Assembly (NCBI GenBank): GCA_016708435.1
Contig: JADJFV010000032.1
Span: 112,295-176,294, forward strand
DNA from: Leptospiraceae bacterium
GTDB taxonomy: Bacteria; Spirochaetota; Leptospiria; Leptospirales; Leptospiraceae
Direction: 5' to 3'
Length of the DNA stretch: 64,000 nt
The notes under the pieces were generated by a model. It was not told where the DNA came from and made no database searches. It saw only the letters and a program-made list of their open reading frames with translations. Below are positions 43,888-52,731 of this stretch, one piece after another; position 1 is the first letter of the stretch, and each line of letters opens with the position of its first letter. Both the position numbers and the translations under genes were made by a program.

Positions 43888-45355
43888 GCGACAAACTTCT
43901 TTTATCAACGGGAAATTTCTTCCCTCCTCCTCTAAAAGAAATGTGGTAACTACAAGTTATCCGGCAACAGGAGAAATTCTTTGTGAATTGGAAGAGGCAA
44001 ATTTGGAAGACATTGCCTATGCAGTAGAATCGGCAGAAAAAGGTTTTAGGATTTGGTCTAAGATGAAAGGTGCCGAGAGAGGAAGAATACTATTACGCGC
44101 TGCCCATTTACTCCGTGAAAGAGTTAATTCCTTAGCGGAAATCGAAGTGTATGACACAGGCAAGCCAATCTCAGAGGCGGTTAGTGTAGATATTCCTTCT
44201 GCCGCAGAGGCTATTGAGTATTTCGCGGGACTTGCCTCTTCTCTGCATGGAGATCATTTTGATTTAGGGAAAAGCTTTGTATACACCCGTCGCGAGCCAA
44301 TTGGAATTTGTGCAGGAATCGGAGCATGGAATTATCCACTTCAAATTGCTTCTTGGAAAGCAGCCCCCGCACTCGCCTGTGGAAATGCGATGATCTTCAA
44401 GCCATCCGAATTAACACCATTAACCGCTCTAAAGTTAGGCGAGATATTTACTGAGGCAGGTGTTCCTGACGGAGTATTCAATGTATTAGTCGGAGGAAGA
44501 GAAGTTGGAAAAGAATTAGTTCGTCACAAAAAGATTTCCAAGATTTCAATCACAGGGTCAGTTCCAAGTGGAAAGGCAATTATGGCAGAGGGAGCGGCTA
44601 CACTTAAAAAAATTACATTAGAGCTTGGCGGCAAATCACCGTTAATCATATTCGATGATGCAAAACTAGACTCGGCTGTGTCTGCTTCTCTATTAGCAAA
44701 CTTCTATACGCAAGGAGAAGTATGTTCCAACGGCACGAGAGTATTTGTGCATGAGTCTATTCAGAAAGCTTTTCTAGAAAAACTTTTATCTCGCACTCGT
44801 AATTTAAAAATCGGCGATCCAATGGACTTGTCTACTCATGTGGGTTCTCTTATTAGCCGCGAACATTTAGAAAAAGTCATGCGTTATGTGAAATTAGGGA
44901 AAGAAGAAGGAGCCAAACTTCTATGTGGTGGAGAAATTCCTAGCTGGGAAGAAAAGGAAGCAAGGTTTAGGAAGGGAGCATTTATTGAGCCAACAGTCTT
45001 TAGCGAATGTGATGATAAAATGACAATCGTAAAAGAAGAAATCTTTGGACCTGTAATGTCCGTTCTATCCTTTAAGAACGAAGAAGAAGTAATTGAAAGA
45101 GCAAATGACACAGAATTCGGATTATCCGCTGGAGTATTTACACAAGACATTACTCGCGCTCATCGAGTAATCGCAGAAATGCAAGCAGGAACTTGTTGGA
45201 TTAACAACTACAATATTACTCCTATCGAAGCTCCCTTCGGAGGATATAAGTATTCTGGAATTGGTCGTGAGAATAGTCTTGCGGCAATTGAGCATTATAC
45301 GCAACTAAAATCTGTATACGTAGAAATGGGCGAAGTAGATTGCCCTTACCCTTAA
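43874..45355 (+). CDS. betB: Betaine aldehyde dehydrogenase
   Basis: 493 residues, NAD-dependent aldehyde dehydrogenase fold. Visible: IGAWNYPLQIASWKAAPALACGNA, ITGSVPSGKAIMA, the catalytic Glu in LELGGKSPLI, the catalytic Cys in TQGEVCSNGTRVFVHE, and EEIFGPVMSVL. The region around the Cys is typical for BetB. It oxidises betaine aldehyde to glycine betaine. Downstream betA and choline-transporter-like genes support this substrate. A repeat (45357-45480) separates it from betA. Confidence 0.9.
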   Translation: MGIFKRQTSFINGKFLPSSSKRNVVTTSYPATGEILCELEEANLEDIAYAVESAEKGFRIWSKMKGAERGRILLRAAHLLRERVNSLAEIEVYDTGKPISEAVSVDIPSAAEAIEYFAGLASSLHGDHFDLGKSFVYTRREPIGICAGIGAWNYPLQIASWKAAPALACGNAMIFKPSELTPLTALKLGEIFTEAGVPDGVFNVLVGGREVGKELVRHKKISKISITGSVPSGKAIMAEGAATLKKITLELGGKSPLIIFDDAKLDSAVSASLLANFYTQGEVCSNGTRVFVHESIQKAFLEKLLSRTRNLKIGDPMDLSTHVGSLISREHLEKVMRYVKLGKEEGAKLLCGGEIPSWEEKEARFRKGAFIEPTVFSECDDKMTIVKEEIFGPVMSVLSFKNEEEVIERANDTEFGLSAGVFTQDITRAHRVIAEMQAGTCWINNYNITPIEAPFGGYKYSGIGRENSLAAIEHYTQLKSVYVEMGEVDCPYP

Positions 45356-45356
45356 A

Positions 45357-45480
45357 GATTACCACGGATGAAGTGAATACAGTCACCTCGAACAGCTTTA
45401 CCGTGAGAGGTCTATCTGACAAAGAAACGATCGTTTTAAGCAAGATAGATTTCTCACGGTAAAGCTGTTCGAAATGACAG
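45357..45480. repeat. Family A half copy plus family C hairpin
   Basis: GATTACCACGGATGAAGTGA at 45357 is a truncated family A end. It is joined to a long inverted repeat: CAGTCACCTCGAACAGC (45380) and GCTGTTCGAAATGACAG (45464-45480), with TTTACCGTGAGA also mirrored. It lies between betB and betA and could weaken or modulate read-through. Similar ends occur at 59080-59240. Confidence 0.65.
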
Positions 45481-45517
45481 GGGTAGTATGAAATTATACA
45501 TCTAAAAGAGGAATAGA

Positions 45518-47167
45518 ATGAAACAAAAACAATATGACTTTATAATTGCTGGCGGTGGGTCTGCTGGCTGTGTGCTGGCGAACCGGTTGAGCGAAAATCC
45601 GACTAATAGGGTGTTACTCCTTGAGGCAGGACGATCTGATTATTTCTGGGATATATTTATCCATATGCCATCCGCTCTTGCCTTTCCGATTGGAAATCCT
45701 CTCTATGATTGGAAGTATGAATCAGAGCCCGAACCTTATATGAATAACCGTAAAATATATCATGCCCGTGGAAAAGTTTTGGGTGGATCTAGTAGCATTA
45801 ATGGTATGATTTTTCAAAGAGGAAATCCAATGGACTATGAGCGTTGGGCGAAAGATCCTGGAATGGCAAATTGGGATTATGCGCACTGTCTTCCTTATTT
45901 TAAAAGAATGGAGACTTGCACTGCGGGAAGCGATGAGTTCCGTGGTGGTGAAGGTCCGCTCGTTCTAGAAAGAGGTCCTGCTGTTAATCCATTGTTTGAC
46001 GCATTTTTTAAGGCAGTGCAAGAAGCCGGTTATCCTCTGACTAAAGATGTAAATGGATACCAACAAGAAGGTTTTGCAAAATTTGATCGAAATATTCGAA
46101 ATGGAAGAAGGCTTAGTGCAGCAAGAGCCTATTTACATCCTGTAAAATCGCGTCCCAATCTCGAAGTCATTTGCAATGCTCATGTAACAAAAATAATTTT
46201 TGAAGGCAAACGAGCAGTAGGCGTTGAGTTTACAGGATTGTTTGGAACGAAAAGAAAAGCATTTGGCGGCGAAGTGATATTATCCAGTGGAGCGATTGGC
46301 TCTCCACAAATTCTACAACTCTCAGGAGTAGGTAACGCGTTAGAGCTAGATCCACTTGGTGTAGATATGGTTCATGATCTACCAACAGTTGGAGAAAACA
46401 TGCAAGATCATCTAGAGGTATACATCCAGTATGCGTGCAAGCAACCAGTGTCTATGCAACCTTCCTTAAAAAAATACAACTGGCCCTGGATTGGATTTCA
46501 ATGGCTATTCATGCACAAAGGTCCGGGAGCGACAAATCATTTTGAAGGTGGTGGATTTATTAGAAGCAATCAAGAAGTGAAGTATCCAAATATCATGTTT
46601 CATTTTTTACCAGTAGCGATTCGCTATGATGGCTCTGCTCCAATAAAGGGTCATGGATATCAAGTGCATGTGGGACCTATGTATTCAGATGCGATGGGAA
46701 CTTTGAAAATAAAATCAACAAATCCAAGAGAAAAGCCAGCGCTACGATTTAATTATCTTTCCACAGATCAAGATAAAAAAGAATGGATAGAAGCAATTCG
46801 ATGTGCTCGTAAAATTTTAGAGCAAAGAGCTTTTGATGAGTTTAGTGCAGGGGAACTGTCTCCCGGACCTGATGTAGAAACTGATACTGAAATTTTGAAG
46901 TGGATCGCAAAAGATGCAGAAACCGCTTTGCATCCATCTTGCACTTGTCGCATGGGAACAGATAAAACGTCTGTGGTTCATCCCGATACTTTGAAGGTGC
47001 ATGGGTTAGAAGGAATTCGAGTAGTCGATGCGTCCGTTATGCGATATGTTACGAACGGAAATATTTATGCTCCCGTAATCATGCTTGCAGAAAAATCGGC
47101 AGATTTAATATTAGGTAATACTCCGTTATCTCCAGAGAATACCCAATTTTATAGCCACAAAGGATAA
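45518..47167 (+). CDS. betA: Choline dehydrogenase (GMC oxidoreductase)
   Basis: 549 residues. The N-terminal FAD motif is IIAGGGSAGCVLANRLSE; the GMC signature GGSSSINGMIFQRG follows near 85, and GAIGSPQILQLSGVG near 260. The C-terminal active-site block HPSCTCRMG, with the catalytic His, and NGNIYAPVIMLAEKSADLI closely match BetA. It oxidises choline to betaine aldehyde, feeding BetB. Length matches BetA (about 550). AGAGGAAT is upstream of the ATG. Seven bases upstream of the first symporter gene. Confidence 0.92.
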   Translation: MKQKQYDFIIAGGGSAGCVLANRLSENPTNRVLLLEAGRSDYFWDIFIHMPSALAFPIGNPLYDWKYESEPEPYMNNRKIYHARGKVLGGSSSINGMIFQRGNPMDYERWAKDPGMANWDYAHCLPYFKRMETCTAGSDEFRGGEGPLVLERGPAVNPLFDAFFKAVQEAGYPLTKDVNGYQQEGFAKFDRNIRNGRRLSAARAYLHPVKSRPNLEVICNAHVTKIIFEGKRAVGVEFTGLFGTKRKAFGGEVILSSGAIGSPQILQLSGVGNALELDPLGVDMVHDLPTVGENMQDHLEVYIQYACKQPVSMQPSLKKYNWPWIGFQWLFMHKGPGATNHFEGGGFIRSNQEVKYPNIMFHFLPVAIRYDGSAPIKGHGYQVHVGPMYSDAMGTLKIKSTNPREKPALRFNYLSTDQDKKEWIEAIRCARKILEQRAFDEFSAGELSPGPDVETDTEILKWIAKDAETALHPSCTCRMGTDKTSVVHPDTLKVHGLEGIRVVDASVMRYVTNGNIYAPVIMLAEKSADLILGNTPLSPENTQFYSHKG

Positions 47168-47173
47168 AGAAAA

Positions 47174-48853
47174 ATGCAACAACAACCAGATTCGAACGAG
47201 CCACGTTTAAAAGACTTTATGCATTTTAAAGAAAGCCTTCCAACTTTACTTATGTTAGGCTTACTTTCCTTATCCGCTGTTTATGTTTATTTTTGGGGTC
47301 AGGGAGCAAAGGTTTTTTGGAGCGGGTTTATTGCGATTCTGGTTTTTTATGGACTGACTTTTTTTACAGGAAGTTATATTGCTCGTAGACATAGTCATAC
47401 GGAAGAAGGAGCAGATGCGATATTAGGCGGAAGAAATATTCCGCTTTGGGTTTCTGTTTTTACAATGGCGGCTACCTGGCTCGGCGGGGGTTACATCAAT
47501 GGGAGTGCAGAGGCTACATATAAAAGTGGACTTGTTTGGTTGCAAGCTCCGTGGGGGTATGCCATTAGCCTCATGTTAGGTGGATTGTTCTTTGCTAAAA
47601 TCATGCGTAAGTTTAAATATCGAACCATGCTCGATCCACTTGAACAAAGATTTGGAAAAAAGATGACTGCCATTTTATTTCTTCCCGCACTCGTTGGGGA
47701 ATTATTTTGGACTGCTGCAATACTTTCTGCTCTCGGCTCTACATTTGGAATCGTAATTGGTTTGGATTTTGGTGTATCAGTCATTATTTCTGCTGCAGTG
47801 GCTATTGGGTATACTGCGCTTGGTGGACTATGGGCAGTAGCCTTAACAGACGTAATTCAACTTTCTCTTTTATTTTTGGGACTTGGAGTAATTTTACCTT
47901 TTATCATTGATTCAAGTGGTGGTATGGCAAACACCTGGGCTGCTTATAGCGCAAAATGGGGCGAATCCGCTTCGTTTTTTCCCTCAACTGGTGCACTAGG
48001 CACTTCGTATTGGGTTTGGTGGGATTATGCATTCTTACTCGTATTTGGCGGAATTCCTTGGCATAGTTATTTCCAAAGAGTGCTAGCGGCTAAGACCGAT
48101 AAGGCGGCAGTGAGTTTTTCTGTGATTGCAGGATTCATTTGTTTATTTGCTGCCATTCCTCCAATTATTATCGGGATGGTTGGTGGCGTGACGGATTGGA
48201 CTTCCTTTGGAGGTGCGCCAGAAAATTCTCTTAACATTTTACCTTACGTAATTAAATATTTAACTCCAACAGCGATTGCAACCATTGGTCTAGGAGCAGT
48301 GGCTACTGCCGTTATGTCGTCAGTCGATTCTTCTATTCTTTCCGCTTCGTCTATGTCAGTCTGGAATATCTATCGTCCTCTTTTTGACCCGAATATCGGT
48401 CGCGATAGAATTAATCATCTAGTAAAAGTCTTTGTTTGGGTAAATGGAATTTTGGCTACACTCATTGCTTTACAAGTGCAAAGTATTTATACTCTCTGGA
48501 TACTATGTAGCGATTTCGTCTACTGCTTGTTATTCCCTGCTCTTGTCACCGCCCTATTTGATAAGAAGGCGAATTTTTACGGAGCACTCGCTGGATTTAT
48601 TGTTGCTTTTGTTCTTCGTTTTGGTGGTGGTGAGGCTTCTCTTGGTTTGCCTACAATTTTGCCTTATCCAGTATTAGATGCGGCTACTGAACTTGCGAAA
48701 GATGGATCTAGAGTTGCTATACTATTTCCCTTCAGAACATTTGCAATGCTCTGTGGTCTAATAAGCATTATCCTTGTTTCCAGATTGACACAAAAGTCCT
48801 TACCGGCTAGTGAATTAGTAATCGATGACACGCATAGCTTTGCTCAAAAATAG
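47174..48853 (+). CDS. Sodium symporter, CHT1-like choline transporter, copy 1
   Basis: 559 residues, about thirteen membrane helices, sodium:solute symporter (SSS) family. Motifs FTMAATWLGGGYINGSAEA (around residue 95), LFLPALVGELFW, MSSVDSSILSASSMS and GGIPWHSYFQRVLAAKT are very close to those I recall for the animal high-affinity choline transporter SLC5A7 (CHT1), for example FTMTATWVGGGYINGTAEA there. Next to betA and betB, choline is the likely substrate. A paralogue follows 25 bases downstream. The N-terminal 35 residues are cytoplasmic and charged. Confidence 0.88.
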   Translation: MQQQPDSNEPRLKDFMHFKESLPTLLMLGLLSLSAVYVYFWGQGAKVFWSGFIAILVFYGLTFFTGSYIARRHSHTEEGADAILGGRNIPLWVSVFTMAATWLGGGYINGSAEATYKSGLVWLQAPWGYAISLMLGGLFFAKIMRKFKYRTMLDPLEQRFGKKMTAILFLPALVGELFWTAAILSALGSTFGIVIGLDFGVSVIISAAVAIGYTALGGLWAVALTDVIQLSLLFLGLGVILPFIIDSSGGMANTWAAYSAKWGESASFFPSTGALGTSYWVWWDYAFLLVFGGIPWHSYFQRVLAAKTDKAAVSFSVIAGFICLFAAIPPIIIGMVGGVTDWTSFGGAPENSLNILPYVIKYLTPTAIATIGLGAVATAVMSSVDSSILSASSMSVWNIYRPLFDPNIGRDRINHLVKVFVWVNGILATLIALQVQSIYTLWILCSDFVYCLLFPALVTALFDKKANFYGALAGFIVAFVLRFGGGEASLGLPTILPYPVLDAATELAKDGSRVAILFPFRTFAMLCGLISIILVSRLTQKSLPASELVIDDTHSFAQK

Positions 48854-48878
48854 TTAAGAAAATCGAAAAAAGAACTGT

Positions 48879-50531
48879 ATGAAAAATAATCTAGAATTCA
48901 AAAAGATGCTTCCGACGCTCTTTATGATTTCCCTTTTATCTCTGTCTGTTTTATATGTTTACCTCTGGGGTGATAATGTAAAAATTTTTTGGGATGGATT
49001 TTTTGTTATTCTCCTATTTTTTGCTGTTACTTTTTTTACAGGAAGCTATATTGCTCATAGAAAAAACTCCGAAAAAGATGGAAAAGATTTTTTATTAGGG
49101 GGACGCAATATTCCACTTTGGATTTCCATTTTTACAATGTCAGCCACATGGCTCGGCGGTGGATATATCAATGGAAGTGCGGAAGCTACATATAAGAGTG
49201 GACTAGTCTGGTTGCAAGCACCATGGGGATATGCCATTAGCCTCATCTTCGGTGGAATTTTTTTCGCAAAGATTATGCGAAAATTCAAATACCGCACAAT
49301 GATTGATCCACTAGAACAACGCTTTGGAAAAAAAATGGCGGCTGTTTTATTTCTTCCTGCTCTCGTCGGCGAATTATTTTGGACAGCCGCGATTCTTTCT
49401 GCTCTCGGATCTACATTTGGAATCGTAATTGGTCTTGACTTTAATGTATCTGTTATTCTATCCGCGGCTGTGGCTATTGGATATACTGCGCTCGGAGGAT
49501 TATGGGCAGTAGCCTTGACAGATGTAATTCAACTATCTCTTTTATTTCTAGGATTGGGCATCATTCTTCCCTTTATCATAGATTCAAGCGGGAGCCTCAC
49601 ATTAACATGGGCTGCCTACAGCGCAAAATGGGGAGAAGCCGCATCATTCATTCCTTCTAGTGTGGCACTTGGAACTTCTTATTGGGTTTGGTGGGACTAT
49701 GCATTCTTACTCATATTCGGAGGCATTCCCTGGCATAGTTATTTCCAAAGAGTATTAGCGGCTAAGACCGATAAGGCAGCAGTGAGTTTTTCCATCATTG
49801 CTGGCTTTGTTTGTCTTTTTGCTGCAATTCCGCCCATCATTATTGGCATGGTAGGCGCAGTTACGGATTGGACTCCTTATGGAGGGGCACCCGAGAATTC
49901 ATTGAATATTTTACCCTATGTAATGAAATATTTAACTCCTACAGTCGTTGCAACTATTGGGCTTGCGGCAGTTACTACAGCAGTGATGTCATCCGTCGAT
50001 TCATCGATGTTATCCGCTGCCTCTATGTCTGCCTGGAATATTTATCGTCCTCTGATAGAACCTAGCATTTCTAGCAAACGCATAAATAATCTAATTAAAA
50101 TTTTTGTTTGGGTGAATGGAGCTTTAGCGACACTGATTGCTCTTCAAGTGCAAAGTATTTATACACTTTGGATTTTATGTAGTGATTTCGTCTACTGCTT
50201 ATTATTCCCTGCACTGGTAACAGCGTTATTTGACAAGAGAGCGAATTTTTATGGAGCACTCTCTGGATTTGTTATTGCTTTCATTCTTCGCTTTGGAGGA
50301 GGTGAGCCTTCTCTCGGTTTACCAACTATCTTGCCTTATCCAATACTGGATGCTACCTCAGAATTCGGACAGGACGGAATTCGAATCGCAGTATTGTTTC
50401 CATTTCGCACTTTCGCAATGCTTTGTGGGCTAATGAGTATTATACTTATATCAAGACTCACTCAAAGCCTTTCCGCTCCAAAAGCGCTTGTAGTGCATGA
50501 GTCGGAAGCTTTAAGCCAAGACTCAAACTAA
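48879..50531 (+). CDS. Sodium symporter, CHT1-like choline transporter, copy 2
   Basis: 550 residues, nearly the same sequence as the gene before it along the full length, including FTMSATWLGGGYINGSAEA and MSSVDSSMLSAASMSAW. Differences cluster at the termini and in loops. It is a tandem duplicate of a sodium-coupled choline-transporter-like protein and the last gene of the betaine block. The two copies might differ in affinity or regulation. A 231-base gap with no ORF follows, then ugd on the same strand. Confidence 0.88.
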   Translation: MKNNLEFKKMLPTLFMISLLSLSVLYVYLWGDNVKIFWDGFFVILLFFAVTFFTGSYIAHRKNSEKDGKDFLLGGRNIPLWISIFTMSATWLGGGYINGSAEATYKSGLVWLQAPWGYAISLIFGGIFFAKIMRKFKYRTMIDPLEQRFGKKMAAVLFLPALVGELFWTAAILSALGSTFGIVIGLDFNVSVILSAAVAIGYTALGGLWAVALTDVIQLSLLFLGLGIILPFIIDSSGSLTLTWAAYSAKWGEAASFIPSSVALGTSYWVWWDYAFLLIFGGIPWHSYFQRVLAAKTDKAAVSFSIIAGFVCLFAAIPPIIIGMVGAVTDWTPYGGAPENSLNILPYVMKYLTPTVVATIGLAAVTTAVMSSVDSSMLSAASMSAWNIYRPLIEPSISSKRINNLIKIFVWVNGALATLIALQVQSIYTLWILCSDFVYCLLFPALVTALFDKRANFYGALSGFVIAFILRFGGGEPSLGLPTILPYPILDATSEFGQDGIRIAVLFPFRTFAMLCGLMSIILISRLTQSLSAPKALVVHESEALSQDSN

Positions 50532-50762
50532 ATTGAAATCCTAGAATTTAAATTTACATTGCATACATAGACCTATCCAGCATTCTTCAAAGAATTGATT
50601 CCACTTCAAGAATATTGCCTTTATAGAGTATTCTATGATTTTTAAAATCCTAACAACCACATGAACAAATCAATTTTACTTTTACAAAAAAAATAAAAAA
50701 ATGTTTTTTAATAAATCAGATATGCAAAGCTGACTTAGAATACAATTTGAGGAAAAAGTTTC

Positions 50763-52067
50763 ATGAAAGTTTGTGTAATTGGAAGTGGTTATGTTGGACT
50801 AGTAGCTGGTGCATGTTTTGCGGAATACGGTAACGATATTATCTGCGTTGATATTGACGAAAAAAAAATCAATAATCTAAAGAATGGAATTATTCCCATC
50901 TATGAGCCGGGACTTTCCGAAATGGTTTCGCATAACGTTAGACGAAAGAGATTAAGTTTTACAACTTCTCTGCAAGAAGGTGTAGAAAAATCAGACATCA
51001 TATTCATTGCAGTTGGAACTCCTACAGGTGCAGAAGGAGAAGCAGATCTTTCGATGGTTCTTTCTGTTGCAAAAGAAATCGGCAAAGCGATGAACGGATA
51101 TAAAATCATTGTAGATAAATCCACCGTTCCAGTCGGCACAGCAGAAAAAGTAAAAGCCGTTGTATTGCAAGAAACAAAGCATCCATTCGATGTAGTTTCG
51201 AATCCTGAATTTTTAAAAGAGGGTGTTGCACTAGAAGACTTTATGAGACCGGAACGTGTTGTCATTGGTGCAGATACTGAGCTTGCGGGTAACACCATGA
51301 AAGAGCTTTATGCTCCTTTCGTTTTAAATGGAAATCCAATTTTACTCATGAGCATTAAATCAGCGGAAATTACAAAGTATGCGTGCAATGCATTTCTTGC
51401 TACAAAGATTTCATTTGCAAATGAAATTGCAAACCTTTGCGACAAAGTGGGGGCTAATTACGATGATGTGCGATATGGAATGGGAACCGATTCTAGAATC
51501 GGAAAGAAATTTTTATACGCAGGCATTGGCTATGGGGGTTCATGCTTTCCAAAAGATGTGCGTGCTCTAATTAAGACAGCAAAAGATGTAGGGTCACCGA
51601 TTCGAATTATCGAAATGGTAGAAGAAGTAAACGAAAAACAAAAAATCAAACTCCTAGCAAAAATTGAATCTCATTACAAAAGCGAAAGTTTGAAAGGAAA
51701 AACCTTTGCTGTATGGGGAATGGCATTCAAACCAGACACAGACGATATGCGCGAGGCTCCCTCCATTCCAATCATTACAGAATTACACAGACTTGGTGTA
51801 AATCTTCAAGTATACGATCCAGAAGCAGTGGAAACATCTAAGTATTATTTCGACGGCAAAGTGAAATATGTCACTGATGCCTACGAAGCCTTAGACGGCG
51901 CAGAAGCGTTGTTACTTTTGACGGAGTGGAGAGAATTTAGAGAGCCTGATTTCAATCGAGTGAAGAAATTTCTCACCAAGCATGTCATCTTTGACGGAAG
52001 AAATTTATACAAAAAACCTCAAATGAACAAACTTGGATTTATTCATTACGGGATCGGAACGGCTTAA
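50763..52067 (+). CDS. ugd: UDP-glucose 6-dehydrogenase
   Basis: 434 residues. NAD-binding VIGSGYVGLVAGACFAEYGN at the start, PTGAEGEADLSMV and KSTVPVGTAEKV next, then SNPEFLKEGVALEDFMRPERVV and the catalytic Cys motif GYGGSCFPKDVRAL near 258. The C-terminal domain has WGMAFKPDTDDMREAP. It oxidises UDP-glucose to UDP-glucuronate for surface polysaccharide. All key residues are present and length is normal. It stands alone with its own terminator. Confidence 0.95.
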   Translation: MKVCVIGSGYVGLVAGACFAEYGNDIICVDIDEKKINNLKNGIIPIYEPGLSEMVSHNVRRKRLSFTTSLQEGVEKSDIIFIAVGTPTGAEGEADLSMVLSVAKEIGKAMNGYKIIVDKSTVPVGTAEKVKAVVLQETKHPFDVVSNPEFLKEGVALEDFMRPERVVIGADTELAGNTMKELYAPFVLNGNPILLMSIKSAEITKYACNAFLATKISFANEIANLCDKVGANYDDVRYGMGTDSRIGKKFLYAGIGYGGSCFPKDVRALIKTAKDVGSPIRIIEMVEEVNEKQKIKLLAKIESHYKSESLKGKTFAVWGMAFKPDTDDMREAPSIPIITELHRLGVNLQVYDPEAVETSKYYFDGKVKYVTDAYEALDGAEALLLLTEWREFREPDFNRVKKFLTKHVIFDGRNLYKKPQMNKLGFIHYGIGTA

Positions 52068-52085
52068 AAGAATCAAAACTGAATA

Positions 52086-52117
52086 GAATAAAGGGTAATT
52101 TCACTTATCCTTTATTC
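52086..52117 (+). terminator. Intrinsic terminator of ugd
   Basis: GAATAAAGG (52086-52094) pairs with CCTTTATTC (52109-52117); a G-T pair and TAA/TTA extend it to about 13 bp. It lies 19 bases past the ugd stop and is followed by TACTTTAAAAT. Confidence 0.75.
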
Positions 52118-52209
52118 TACTTTAAAATACGCAACCTCCCAAATCTGTGATTGATTCGCCTAAGAGCCATTAGACGGTATTTACTTCCTCCCAATCTAAA
52201 TTCTTTGTA

Positions 52210-52240
52210 TTTCTAAATGAAATATAGTTGCATTTAGAAA
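52210..52240. promoter_or_regulatory. Candidate Zur operator, left promoter
   Basis: Arms TTTCTAAATGAAA (52210-52222) and TTGCATTTAGAAA (52228-52240) match at 12 of 13 positions around TATAG. Nearly the same palindrome is at 61761-61789, at the far end of the metal block. It lies 31 bases before the first gene of the plus-strand metal operon. Fur-family regulators bind such sites; zinc and Zur are inferred from the genes controlled. Confidence 0.6.
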
Positions 52241-52257
52241 CAGGTCAAGAAACACTG

Positions 52258-52274
52258 GCATAATAATATTATGC
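52258..52274. promoter_or_regulatory. Perfect 17-base palindrome over the start codon
   Basis: GCATAATAATATTATGC is a perfect odd palindrome with a central A. It includes the ATG at 52271. Its TAATA-rich shape is like a Fur-type half-site array, or may be the -10 region of a leaderless transcript. No Shine-Dalgarno sequence is visible before this ATG. Confidence 0.4.
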
Positions 52275-52615
52275 TTTTTCAAATAAAAAAAATATTCCGA
52301 TTTGCAAATTACCTAAAGCTATTCTTGCTCTATTTTCTATTGCAGACTAGCTTAGGCAATTTGCACAAGCATAGTGAATTTAATTTACACTTTCACGCAG
52401 AAAATATAATAACAAAAGACCACACAGTTGCAATAGAGAAGGATTGCAATGTCTGCCCTGCTCTCTATTCCGCTAGCCATTTTAATTTTCAATCTAATTA
52501 CCTATATCATTTTCTCAGTTTTGATTTTCTTGAAATAAATATACCGCCAATCACCATTAAAGCAAAAAAATCATTCGGGTCAAAACTTGGTCGTGCTCCT
52601 CCCTTCATAGGTTAA
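52271..52615 (+). CDS. Small Cys-x-x-Cys membrane-associated protein (metal block, copy 1)
   Basis: 114 residues. An N-terminal hydrophobic segment (about 12-28) precedes HKHSEFNLHFHAE with five His, then DCNVCPALYSASH, and the C-terminus GRAPPFIG. The protein at 60776-61105 has the same plan: hydrophobic N-terminus, DCTICLLSRS and a PRAPPLI end. Short proteins with CxxC and a RAPP or similar ending occur beside metal uptake genes, and a metal-binding or membrane-redox role is likely. First gene of the plus-strand metal operon, directly after the palindromes. Confidence 0.6.
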   Translation: MLFQIKKIFRFANYLKLFLLYFLLQTSLGNLHKHSEFNLHFHAENIITKDHTVAIEKDCNVCPALYSASHFNFQSNYLYHFLSFDFLEINIPPITIKAKKSFGSKLGRAPPFIG

Positions 52616-52731
52616 TACTGAGTATACTCAGCAAATAAATTTCTATTAATAAAAATCATTATTCAATTCTTAAATGGAATTTAATATTCCCGAAAGATTT
52701 GAGAGTAAAATAAAAAACTAAGGAAAAAAAT

